From CAMLIZ01 sp036231905 (GTDB lineage Bacteria; Pseudomonadota; Gammaproteobacteria; Burkholderiales; Burkholderiaceae_C), in NCBI RefSeq assembly GCF_036231905.1, contig NZ_JAZARE010000010.1, forward strand, positions 186,001 through 250,000: 64,000 nucleotides of DNA, given 5' to 3'. Below the pieces are notes generated by a model. That model ran no database searches, had not been told where the DNA came from, and worked only from the letters and a program-made list of their open reading frames with translations. Positions within the stretch are counted from its first letter, which is position 1. Every line of letters begins with the position of its first letter. Both the position numbers and the translations under genes were made by a program. This document shows, one piece after another, positions 56,732-64,000 of this stretch.

Positions 56732-56956
56732 GGGCCCCAAGTGGAGAGCAACCGGGGCGACTTCGCATCCCCAATCCGGATGACGGCGCTGCGGCGACAC
56801 GCGCGTTCGGGTTGCCAACGTTCCTGGAGAGATGTCAGCTTTGCAAGCTCGAAGGCCGACGCATAAGTGCTCGCCGTCGGCCAAGCGGTGGTGTACGGAG
56901 CGCCTGGCAGCAGTCGTTGTCGACGGTCAGCTCTTGGCCGTTTGCTGCCTCCCCAT
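56732..56956. other. gene-free stretch upstream of the protease-like gene
   Basis: The minus-strand promoter for the two-gene unit should lie here, but no clear -35/-10 pair is visible. The longer TTG start of the protease-like gene falls inside it. Confidence 0.4.
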
Positions 56957-56970
56957 GCCACCACCCGCGC

Positions 56971-57050
56971 CCAGCCCCAGGCGGGCAGACGGCGGCGCGC
57001 CTGTGCGCAGCCGAGAAGCGCAGGGCTTGCGGCCGCGGGCGTCAGCGCGC
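56971..57050. repeat. dispersed intergenic repeat, partial inverted copy
   Basis: Roughly 80 bases nearly identical to the reverse complement of 54055-54135: both contain CCAGGCGGGCAGACGGCGGC (AG rather than CCAG at the very edge), CTGTGCGCAGCCGAGAAGC and CTTGCGGCCGCG. The pair bounds the lower-GC two-gene unit. It also abuts the stop codon of the beta-propeller gene. Confidence 0.75.
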
Positions 57051-57051
57051 T

Positions 57052-58284
57052 TCAGCGCCGCAGCGGCACCGCAATGACCTGCGGTGCCCTCAACGTGTCC
57101 GCATCCTTCAACGCCCCATCCGCCTGATACCGCCCGACCTGCGAATTCGCAATCACGTACAGCGCATCCCCCACCACCACGCCAGTGGTGGGCTCGTCGA
57201 ACGCCGGATGGTGGTGCGACTGCAGCACCGTGTGCCCGGTGATGCGCCGCCCGCTCTCGTCCAGCGCGATGCGGATCACCCGCCCCGGGTTGCTCACGTT
57301 CTGGATGCCCACCAGTGCGCCGTCGTGCCACACCAGCCCGTCGATGCCGCCGGTGACCGTGTCGTCCGGTTGCGGCAGGCGCATCGCCTCGCCGGTCTGC
57401 GTGTCCACCAGCGCGATGCCGGTGGACAGCGCCACGTAGAGCCGCCCGTCCGGCGCCAGCGCCAGGCCGTTGGCCCCGCGCAGCCCACCTTCTGCGCCCA
57501 CCCGGCTCATGGCCTTTTCGCCCGGGTGGCTGCGGAATAGGCTGCTGCCGCCGGAGTCGGTGGCGTACACCGTGCCGTCGGCCGCAATCGCCAGGTCGTT
57601 GAGCTGGTTCGCCTCCGGCGCCTCATGGCGCGACAGCAGGCGCCCGGTGCGCAGCTGAAAACACACCACCGCATTGCGGCGTTGCTGCTTCACGCTGTCT
57701 TCGAAGGCATTGGTGCTCACGGCGCACAGCCGCTGCCGGCGCGCGTCCACCGCCAAGCCGAGCACCGCGTCCAGCGCTGCTCCCTTGGGCGAGAAGTCGT
57801 GTGCGCGCCCGCGGGCGTTCACCGCCACGATCTTGTGCTGCGCCACGCTGCCCAGGAACACCCGCCGGCCGGCCGCGTCATGGGCGATGCCTTCCGGTAT
57901 CAGGCGCGCGTCTGCCAGGCGCAGCACCACCGGCGCCGCCGGGGTGGCGGGCTCCTGGTCCCACAGGCGCTGGCGCAGGGCCTGAAACGCCGGGTCGCTC
58001 CAGATCGGGTCGAAGCCGATGCCTTGCGTGGGCACGATGCCCAGCCGCCGGCCCTCCAGCGCGCCCAGCGTCTTCAATGCCGCCGCGCGGTCGCCCAGCT
58101 GCACCTGCGTCAAGGCTTCGAAGTAGACGAGCAAACCATCGCCGGGCCGCTCGGTGCGCAGGGCCTGGATGCGGGCGAGCTGCTGTTGCAGCGGGTTGGC
58201 GGGCTGCTCTTCCGCCGCGCCGCGGGTGGGCAGCACCAGCGCGGCCAGCAAGCAGGTCCAGGGAATCAAGCGCAACAGTGGCAT
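57052..58284 (-). CDS. exported SMP-30/NHL-like beta-propeller protein
   Basis: A 410-residue protein with a signal peptide (MPLLRLIPWTCLLAALVLPTRGAAE). A short helical TPR-like region (about 28-75, LARIQALRTERPGDGLLVYF) precedes a six-bladed propeller resembling SMP-30/gluconolactonase/strictosidine-synthase proteins: LIPEGIAHDAAGRRVFLGSV, LNDLAIAADGTVYATDSGGS, GLRGANGLALAPDGRLYVAL and VTGGIDGLVWHDGALVGIQN. The substrate is unknown. The ATG at 58284 follows GGAG; copy 2 of the sdaA-end repeat lies directly upstream of the start. Base composition is similar to the core genes. Confidence 0.82.
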   Translation of the reverse strand: MPLLRLIPWTCLLAALVLPTRGAAEEQPANPLQQQLARIQALRTERPGDGLLVYFEALTQVQLGDRAAALKTLGALEGRRLGIVPTQGIGFDPIWSDPAFQALRQRLWDQEPATPAAPVVLRLADARLIPEGIAHDAAGRRVFLGSVAQHKIVAVNARGRAHDFSPKGAALDAVLGLAVDARRQRLCAVSTNAFEDSVKQQRRNAVVCFQLRTGRLLSRHEAPEANQLNDLAIAADGTVYATDSGGSSLFRSHPGEKAMSRVGAEGGLRGANGLALAPDGRLYVALSTGIALVDTQTGEAMRLPQPDDTVTGGIDGLVWHDGALVGIQNVSNPGRVIRIALDESGRRITGHTVLQSHHHPAFDEPTTGVVVGDALYVIANSQVGRYQADGALKDADTLRAPQVIAVPLRR

Positions 58285-58317
58285 GGCGGCTCCGATGTCA
58301 ATATCGTGGAATGTTGA
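58285..58317 (+). repeat. sdaA 3'-end repeat, copy 2
   Basis: Reads, in the same phase, GGSDVNIVEC and a TGA stop. The core 58297-58317 matches the end of sdaA at 18 of 21 bases; the three differences are all at third codon positions. It lies between the start of the propeller gene and the lipoprotein segment and has no gene body in front of it. Confidence 0.7.
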
Positions 58318-58446
58318 CGCTGTGGGCGGCGTGACGACGCCCCGGCGCCCGTCCCGGGGGGACCGGCGCCGCGGCTGCGCCGGCACAATCCCGGCTGCCT
58401 CGCAAGAGTGCGCACCACGCGTGCCGGAGGCCGGAGGGATTGCAAC

Positions 58447-59607
58447 ATGATCAGCACGTCATTGCGTGGAGGATGGCAGCGCCCGGCGCTGTGGAGTCTT
58501 TGCCTGTCGTCGGCCCTGCTGCTGGCGGCCTGCGGCGGAGGCGGTGGCGGCAGCAGCGGGCCGTCGTCCGTGAGCGTGGGCCGGGCCAGCCCCGCCAGCA
58601 TCAGTGGCGAGGTGATGGTCAACGAGCGCATCCCCAGCGTCCACTTGACCGGCACCCTGAGCGGCGACGTCGAGAGCCTGCAGGGCAAACCGCTCTACGT
58701 GGTGGTGGAGGACCCAGCCTCGCTCTTCGAATCCACCGCCACCCTCATGGTGTTGCGGCAGGGCGTGGGCTACAGCTACACGCTGGACCTCTACCCCAAG
58801 CCCTTGCCCACCGCCGGCCACTTCACCGGCAACCTGCGCATCCACGCCTGCCTGGACAACCAGTGCAACCAGCACCTGGCCGGCACGCCGATGGCGGTGC
58901 CCTTCGACGTCACCGTGCTGGCCGGTCTGACGCTCAGCCGCAACGAGGTGACGCTCAACGTGCCCTTCGGCACCGTGCCGGACCCGCAGGCGATCGACGT
59001 CGCCGTGTCCAAGTACAGCACCGGCTGGGTGGCCAACAACACCACGCCGTACGTCTACGGCGTCCCCAAGACGACCAGCGTGCTGCCCGCGCAGGGCATG
59101 CTGCTCACCGCCCCGCAGCTCACGCTGCAGTGGCTGCCGGCGCCTCCCGGCACCCATGAGGAAACGGTGAAGGTCCAGGCGCAGGCGGTGCTGCCCGACA
59201 ACCGCCACCTGAGCTACGAGCAGTCCATCGCCGTGCACTACACCGTGACACCCAACCCCGCCGTGGACCATGTGTTCTGGCCCGCTGGCGGGCTGGTGGT
59301 CCAGCAGTCGCGCACCGATAAGCTGATCCACGAGGTGAGCTACGGCATCGTCACCAACACCGGCGTGACCGCTGCACTCGTGGGTGTGGAATACCTGTCG
59401 CATCCCGCGGGCTCCGGCCCCAACGCGCCGGTGAACAGCTGGTGGAGCGAATACCCCTACCGCGAATACCACGCGTGCGTGGGCATCGGCGCCAGCTTCG
59501 ACTGCCTGGTGCCCGGCGTTTACGCCGCGCAGGTTCGCTACCGGCTCACCTCGGCCGGCGGCACGCGCGACGTGCTGTACCCGATCACGCTCACCGTCAC
59601 GCCCTGA
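58447..59607 (+). CDS. lipoprotein with Ig/BACON-like beta domains
   Basis: A 386-residue protein with the lipobox LLLAAC (Cys29) followed by a run of glycines, so it is probably anchored in a membrane. The rest is predicted beta-sandwich material: SGEVMVNERIPSVHLTGTL, LTLSRNEVTLNVPFGTVPDP and VLLTAPQL-type strands in repeats of about 100 residues, similar to BACON or invasin-like Ig folds. No catalytic motif is visible. GGAGGG precedes the ATG. It is the only gene in the segment between sdaA-end copies 2 and 3. Confidence 0.78.
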   Translation: MISTSLRGGWQRPALWSLCLSSALLLAACGGGGGGSSGPSSVSVGRASPASISGEVMVNERIPSVHLTGTLSGDVESLQGKPLYVVVEDPASLFESTATLMVLRQGVGYSYTLDLYPKPLPTAGHFTGNLRIHACLDNQCNQHLAGTPMAVPFDVTVLAGLTLSRNEVTLNVPFGTVPDPQAIDVAVSKYSTGWVANNTTPYVYGVPKTTSVLPAQGMLLTAPQLTLQWLPAPPGTHEETVKVQAQAVLPDNRHLSYEQSIAVHYTVTPNPAVDHVFWPAGGLVVQQSRTDKLIHEVSYGIVTNTGVTAALVGVEYLSHPAGSGPNAPVNSWWSEYPYREYHACVGIGASFDCLVPGVYAAQVRYRLTSAGGTRDVLYPITLTVTP

Positions 59608-59608
59608 C

Positions 59609-59644
59609 CGCGGCGGTCTGGCGGTGAACACGGTCGAGTGCTGA
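59609..59644 (+). repeat. sdaA 3'-end repeat, copy 3
   Basis: Reads RGGLAVNTVEC and TGA in the same phase as the end of sdaA. It matches 31 of 36 bases; most changes are synonymous. It starts right at the stop codon of the lipoprotein gene. It looks like a displaced sdaA terminus, not a chance match. Confidence 0.8.
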
Positions 59645-59719
59645 CCCTGGCACCGACCCGGCGACTGGGCTTCGGCCGGCGCGGCCGGTGCTACGCTGGC
59701 CTTCCGGGGGGAACATGCC

Positions 59720-60490
59720 ATGTGGCTGCCACGCTGGAGCATTGCTCGCCTGCTGTTGTGGGCCGCCCTGCTGGGCGGCGTGCCGGCCGCGGCCGGCGCC
59801 GACCAGCGTGTGTTCCTGATCGGCACCGACCAGGTGGACACCGCGTTCACCGGCCTGTGGCAACGCCGCGTCTATGCCGAGGCGTTCAGGCGCCTGGGGT
59901 TGAAGGCCGAGTTTCCCTACTACCCGACCAAGCGCCTGAGCGCGCTGGTGGACGCCGGCGAGCTGGACGGCGACATGCTGCGCCGGCGCAGCTACGGCCT
60001 GGCCCACCCCGAGCAGGTGCAGGTCGATGTGCCAGTGATCGAGGTGCGCTTTGCGCTCTACACCGCCCATCCCGCGCTGCGCCTGGCGCGCCTGGAGGAC
60101 CTGTCGGCCACCGGCTGGCAGGGGCACTACCGGCGCGGCGTGCTGTTCTGCGAAGACACGCTGAAGGCGCATGTGCCGGCACAGCGCCTGGCTGAAGTGA
60201 CCACCACGGCGCAGGGCCTGAAAAGCCTGCTGGCAGGCCACACCGCCTTCCTGTGCGACATCGACCTCGCGGTGGACAACGTGCTCTACAGCCGGGAGAT
60301 CCGGGGCGACGAACGTGTACGCGAGCTGCTCGCCATGGGGCCGCCCGAGCCGCTGTACCCGTATCTGCACAAGAAGAACGCGGACCTCGCGCCGCGCCTG
60401 GCGGCTGTGCTGCGGCAGATGAAGGCCGAAGGGCTGGTGGAGCGGTTGCGGCGGCAGGCGTTGCGCGACGTGATGTCGGGCCCGCGCTGA
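59720..60490 (+). CDS. periplasmic substrate-binding-like protein
   Basis: A 256-residue protein with a signal peptide (MWLPRWSIARLLLWAALLGGVPAAAGA). The remainder resembles a type 2 periplasmic-binding fold of the SBP_bac_3 kind (VYAEAFRRLGLKAEFPYYPT, LDGDMLRRRSYGL, and YPYLHKKNADLAPRLAAVLRQM with the typical final helix). No transporter genes lie near. Such orphan binding proteins often serve a sensor; the hybrid kinase gene converges on it with a ten-base gap, which makes a sensing partnership possible but unproven. Confidence 0.8.
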   Translation: MWLPRWSIARLLLWAALLGGVPAAAGADQRVFLIGTDQVDTAFTGLWQRRVYAEAFRRLGLKAEFPYYPTKRLSALVDAGELDGDMLRRRSYGLAHPEQVQVDVPVIEVRFALYTAHPALRLARLEDLSATGWQGHYRRGVLFCEDTLKAHVPAQRLAEVTTTAQGLKSLLAGHTAFLCDIDLAVDNVLYSREIRGDERVRELLAMGPPEPLYPYLHKKNADLAPRLAAVLRQMKAEGLVERLRRQALRDVMSGPR

Positions 60491-60500
60491 GCCTCCTGCC

Positions 60501-63500
60501 TCAGGCGGCGCCCACGCGCGTGGCGAGCAGGCGCTGCATGTCGGCCATGAAGCGCTCCAGGTCCAGCGGCTTGGTCCAGTAGTCGAGCGCACCGCAGCGT
60601 TTGGCGAGCTCCGCATCCTCCGGCTGGGCACCGGCCGACAGCACCACCACCCGCAGGCTCCGGGTCGCCGGGTGGGTGTGCAGTGCGGCCATCACTTCCA
60701 CACCGTCCATGTCAGGCAGGCGCATGTCCAGCAGCACCAGGTCGGGCTGCAGTTCGCGCGCCAGCGCGATGCCGCGTGCACCGTCGGTGGCCTGGGCAAA
60801 ACGCACCTGCGGCCAGCGCCCCAGCATCTCCTCCACGATGAGCAGGTTCACCGGGTTGTCTTCGATGTAGAGCACCAGGCCGGCCGGCTGTGGCGCGGAG
60901 GCCGGGTCGTCGGCAGGCGCCAGTGTCCCGGCCTCACCGTCCACCGCCGGAACAGGCAGGTGCAGGCGCACGGTGGTGCCCACGCCGACTTCGCTCTCCA
61001 CCTGGATGGCGCCGTGCATCAGCTCCATCAGCTGGCGCGTCAGCGCCATGCCGATGCCCGAGCCCTCGATGCCGCCGCGCTCGCGGCCCAGGCGGTTGAA
61101 GGGCTCGAACAGGTGGGCCAGCTGGTCGCGCGTCATGCCCAGGCCGGTGTCGACCACATCCACCCGCACGCGGCCCGGCTCGCCCACCACCTGCACCCGC
61201 ACCGTGCCGCCGGCTCGGTTGTACTTCACCGCGTTGCCGATGACATTGAGCATCACCTGGCGCACACGCACCGGATCGCCCCACACCGCGGCGGCCGGCT
61301 GCTGCCGGTAGGCCGGCTCCAGCGTCACGCCGTTGCTTTCGGCCTGCACCCGCAGCAGCTGCAGCGCCTCGTCGAGCAGGGCGCGCAGGTCGATGGCGCA
61401 GGTTTGCACCTGCAGCCGGCCGGACTCGATGCGCGAGACATCGAGCACGTCATTGATCAACGCCAGCAGGTGCCAGCCGGCCTGGCGGATGGTGTCCAGC
61501 TGCTCCTGCTCGCGCTCCGAGATGCGGTCGCGCAGGCCCGACTGCAGCAGCTGCGAAAAGCCCAGCACCGCGTTCAGCGGCGTGCGCAGCTCATGGCTCA
61601 TGCGCGAGAGGAACTCGGTCTTCGCGCGGCTGGCCGCCTCGGCGGCCAGCTGGGCCTGGCGCGCACGTTCGGCCTCCAGCGCCCGGGTGGTGTCGCGCGC
61701 CACCACGGTCATCAACAGGTCCTCGCCCTCGCCCGAGCGCGAGATCGAGGCTTCGATCGGAAACTCCTCGCCATCGGCGCGCAGCCCTGCCAGGCGCCGG
61801 GCCTCGCCCATGCGCCGCGCCGACTCGCCGGAGACCGCGTAGGCGGCCACGTGGGCACGGTGTGCGGCACGCAGCGACGGCGGGATGAAGCGGTCGAGCG
61901 AGCCGCCCAGCGCCTGCGTGGCCGCGATGCGGAACATCTGCGTCGCGGCCCGGTTGAACACCACGATGCGTTGCTGGGCGTCCACGCTGACGATGGCGTC
62001 CAGCGCCGTTTCGATGATGGACGACAGCCGCCCCTCGCTTTCGCGCAGCGCACGCTCCATGCGCTTGCGCTCGGTGATGTCGCTCACGATGGTGAGCGCA
62101 CAGGCGCGGCCGCCAAACTCGATCGGCTCCGCATTGATCAGCACGTCGCGCAGCTCGCCCGAGCGCACGCGTAGCCTGGTGTCGAAGTCGCGCGCCATAC
62201 CGTCGCTGTTCACCTTCGCGATCAGGCGTGCGCGCTCGGCTTCGGACATGCCCACGCCCAGGTCCGACAGGCGCCGGCCCAGCAGCTCCGCGCGCCCATG
62301 GCCGAAGCGCTCGCAGGCCGCCGCATTGATCTCGACCACGGTTCCGTCGTCCAGCGCGCCCACCACCACCGGCATCGGCATCGCGCCGAACAGCCGGCTG
62401 AAGCGCCGGAAGCCGGCTTCCACCTCGCGCTGCGCGGCCACGCGGGCCGCGTCGCGGTCGAAGTTGTCCAGCGCAAACGACAGGTCGGCGGCGAGCTCGT
62501 CGAGCAGCTCGATCACGCCGTCGTCGAACACGCCCGTCTCGCTGGCATACAGGCTCAGCGCCCCCGCCACCCGGCCGCCACGGCGCACCGGAAAAGCCGC
62601 GCAGGCGCGCACGCCGTGCGCAAGGGCGCGCTCGTGCATCGGCACGGTGTGCGGGTCGGCCAGGTAGTCGTTGCTCACGCCGTGCCGGCCGGCGAACAAG
62701 GCCAGCGCCAGCGGGATGCCGGCATCGGCCACGCTGGAGTGCGGGCCCAGGTCGATGCCGGCGAACATCTCTCGCACCGGGCCCACCGAGCCCACGATCA
62801 CCGGCCGTTCGCTTTGTTCGTCCAGCAGCCACAGGCAGGCCATGCGCGCGTGCCCGGTCTCCACGCAGATGCGGCAGATCTCCGCATACAGCGCTTCGGG
62901 ATGGTGCTCGCGCAGGATGAGCTGGTTGGAGCGCGACAGCGCCGCATAAAACCGCGACAGCCGGTCGGTGCTGGCCTCCTCCTGGCGCAGGCGCTCCAGC
63001 GTGTGGCGCTGCTCGTCGAACAGGTGCTGCAGGGCGTCTCGCATGTGTTCGAGGCGCTCGCCCAGGCGGCCGATCTCGTCGTCGCGGCGGCGCCGCAGCA
63101 CGGCCGAAAAGCGGCCATCGGCCAGTTCGTTGGCAAACCGGCCCAGCTCGCCCAGCGGCCGCGCCACCCGTGAATGCAGCAATGCCAGTAGCAGCAGCAG
63201 CGACACCAGCACCTGGCCGCCCACGGTCCACGCGTACAGCCAGCGCTGCTGCGACAGGGCCGCAGCGGCCGCGCTGTCGTTGATCTCGATGCGCAGCCGC
63301 CCCAGTACCTGCCCCTGGCGCTCGATGTCGCGCTCACCCGAGTGGAGGCGGCCGATGCGGCGCTCGCGCTGTTCCAGCGTCACGAAAGGCCGGCTTTGCG
63401 CGCGGTCGGTGACTTGCACGCTCACCATGTCGGGCGAGCGCATCGCAGCCTGCACCAGCTCGCGGGCCGATACCTCGTCCAGGCCCCACATCAGCTCGCT

Positions 63501-63683
63501 CAGGCCGCGCGCCAACAGGTCCAGCCGGGCGTCCATCTCCTGCTGCTGGCGTTCGGCCACCGCGGCCGGCTGGTGCACGCCGATGAGCAGCACCCCCACC
63601 AGCGCGGCCGGCACGAGCAGGCCCACGCAGACCACGAGGGCCATGGCCGAAAAAAGCGACCGGGGACTGCGCTCCTTCGACAT
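60501..63683 (-). CDS. hybrid sensor histidine kinase (HAMP-GAF-PAS-PAS-HisKA-HATPase-REC)
   Basis: A 1060-residue membrane kinase. The first helix (LFSAMALVVCVGLLVPAALVG) and a second near 155 bound a periplasmic sensor of about 110 residues. HAMP (about 175-225), GAF (about 265-405), PAS (about 425-540) and a second PAS (about 550-665) follow. The phosphorylated His is in SRMSHELRTPLNAVLGFSQL near 695, and the ATP lid motifs are NVIGNAVKYN, DTGLGM and GSGIGMALTRQL. The C-terminal receiver has the phosphoacceptor Asp near 986 in VLLDMRLPDMDG. No HPt or separate output regulator is adjacent, so the phosphotransfer partner is elsewhere. Confidence 0.93.
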   Translation of the reverse strand: MSKERSPRSLFSAMALVVCVGLLVPAALVGVLLIGVHQPAAVAERQQQEMDARLDLLARGLSELMWGLDEVSARELVQAAMRSPDMVSVQVTDRAQSRPFVTLEQRERRIGRLHSGERDIERQGQVLGRLRIEINDSAAAAALSQQRWLYAWTVGGQVLVSLLLLLALLHSRVARPLGELGRFANELADGRFSAVLRRRRDDEIGRLGERLEHMRDALQHLFDEQRHTLERLRQEEASTDRLSRFYAALSRSNQLILREHHPEALYAEICRICVETGHARMACLWLLDEQSERPVIVGSVGPVREMFAGIDLGPHSSVADAGIPLALALFAGRHGVSNDYLADPHTVPMHERALAHGVRACAAFPVRRGGRVAGALSLYASETGVFDDGVIELLDELAADLSFALDNFDRDAARVAAQREVEAGFRRFSRLFGAMPMPVVVGALDDGTVVEINAAACERFGHGRAELLGRRLSDLGVGMSEAERARLIAKVNSDGMARDFDTRLRVRSGELRDVLINAEPIEFGGRACALTIVSDITERKRMERALRESEGRLSSIIETALDAIVSVDAQQRIVVFNRAATQMFRIAATQALGGSLDRFIPPSLRAAHRAHVAAYAVSGESARRMGEARRLAGLRADGEEFPIEASISRSGEGEDLLMTVVARDTTRALEAERARQAQLAAEAASRAKTEFLSRMSHELRTPLNAVLGFSQLLQSGLRDRISEREQEQLDTIRQAGWHLLALINDVLDVSRIESGRLQVQTCAIDLRALLDEALQLLRVQAESNGVTLEPAYRQQPAAAVWGDPVRVRQVMLNVIGNAVKYNRAGGTVRVQVVGEPGRVRVDVVDTGLGMTRDQLAHLFEPFNRLGRERGGIEGSGIGMALTRQLMELMHGAIQVESEVGVGTTVRLHLPVPAVDGEAGTLAPADDPASAPQPAGLVLYIEDNPVNLLIVEEMLGRWPQVRFAQATDGARGIALARELQPDLVLLDMRLPDMDGVEVMAALHTHPATRSLRVVVLSAGAQPEDAELAKRCGALDYWTKPLDLERFMADMQRLLATRVGAA

Positions 63684-63793
63684 CGATCCCTTCTCCGGCG
63701 AGGAAACCCGCGGGCAGCGTACACCATGCTGGTGCGCTGGAAGACCGCCGCCATCCCTGGCATAGGGTTTGCTCTACACCGGGTTTCGGGGTC

Positions 63794-64000
63794 TCAGGAC
63801 CAGTCGCGGTCCGGCCGCAGTTGCAAGCGCCGCGCCGCCTCGGTCACGTCGCCCAGGTCCACCGGGTCGCTGAACGGGTCCTCGTCCAGCACCGTCACGC
63901 GGTTGAGCTGCTTCTGCCAGCGCCGCAGCTCGTCCACATAGGGCCCGAAGGGCTGGCGCTTGAGTACGCCGGCCTCGTCGACCAGGTCACACAGGCCGTT
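63794..64000 (-). CDS. unidentified protein, C-terminal part
   Basis: The last 68 codons of a gene that enters from the right edge; it ends QLRPDRDWS before a TGA. The visible sequence includes NGLCDLVDEAGVLKRQPFGP and DEDPFSDPVDLGDVTEAARR. It is soluble, acidic and has no motif I can name. It has no visible overlap with the kinase gene, whose start lies 110 bases away on the same strand. Confidence 0.55.
   Translation of the reverse strand, partial: NGLCDLVDEAGVLKRQPFGPYVDELRRWQKQLNRVTVLDEDPFSDPVDLGDVTEAARRLQLRPDRDWS

Noticed and set aside
58297..58317. Copy 2 of the sdaA end as a -35 promoter element (TTGACA on the minus strand) of the propeller gene only
   Set aside because: The hexamer is there and may function, but the 18-of-21 match with third-position differences is better explained by descent from an sdaA terminus; both may be true.

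Overview
The window looks like a chromosomal segment of a high-GC betaproteobacterium of the order Burkholderiales, probably Comamonadaceae or Sphaerotilaceae. That placement is an inference. It rests on the high GC content, the gene orders uvrC-pgsA and earP-efp, a Bug-type tripartite-tricarboxylate binding protein, and dispersed intergenic repeats of a kind I associate with that group. Most of the window is ordinary core genome in short operons. I saw no rRNA, tRNA, CRISPR array, transposase or integrase.

Layout. 1-6.3 kb: the start of pgsA, a TonB-like lipoprotein, uvrC, then earP and efp (EF-P rhamnosylation) and mnmC (tRNA wobble uridine). 6.2-12 kb: a tripartite RND efflux pump behind rpiA. 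12.8-15.7 kb: pyrD and a membrane M48 peptidase. 15.8-18.7 kb: scoAB, divergent from a thioesterase plus a PAS-LuxR regulator, with a striking operator-like repeat between them. 18.7-20.6 kb: structured repeats, a YceH-family gene and an SDR enzyme. A 22-bp perfect palindrome separates the SDR from divergent ETF-quinone oxidoreductase. 22.5-28.1 kb: a complete thiamine operon, thiC-thiO-thiS-thiG-thiDE, under a TPP riboswitch.

28.2-39.5 kb: a TPR-GGDEF diguanylate cyclase, two flavoproteins, a lipid kinase, a B12/radical-SAM protein with unusual cysteine spacing, a membrane-anchored response regulator with a long coiled coil, an RlmN/Cfr-like enzyme and an AraC-GyrI regulator. 39.6-46.7 kb: a Suv3-like RNA helicase, an IclR regulator, a Bug binding protein with a serine hydrolase, and an M14 peptidase. 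46.8-53.9 kb: a glycine-riboswitch operon, gcvT-gcvH-gcvP-hydrolase-sdaA, joining glycine cleavage to serine deamination.

The accessory region begins exactly at the 3' end of sdaA. The last codons of sdaA (RGGLAVNIVEC-stop) recur twice downstream in the same orientation, at about 58.3 kb and 59.6 kb. They divide 53.86-59.64 kb into two cassette-like segments. The first holds dispersed repeats in opposite orientation around a lower-GC pair, a GDSGG protease-like protein and an unrecognised exported protein, plus a beta-propeller protein. The second holds one lipoprotein. I read sdaA's 3' end as a recurrent integration site, and consider this the most interesting structure in the window. Beyond it lie a periplasmic binding-like protein, a large hybrid histidine kinase and the end of an unidentified gene.
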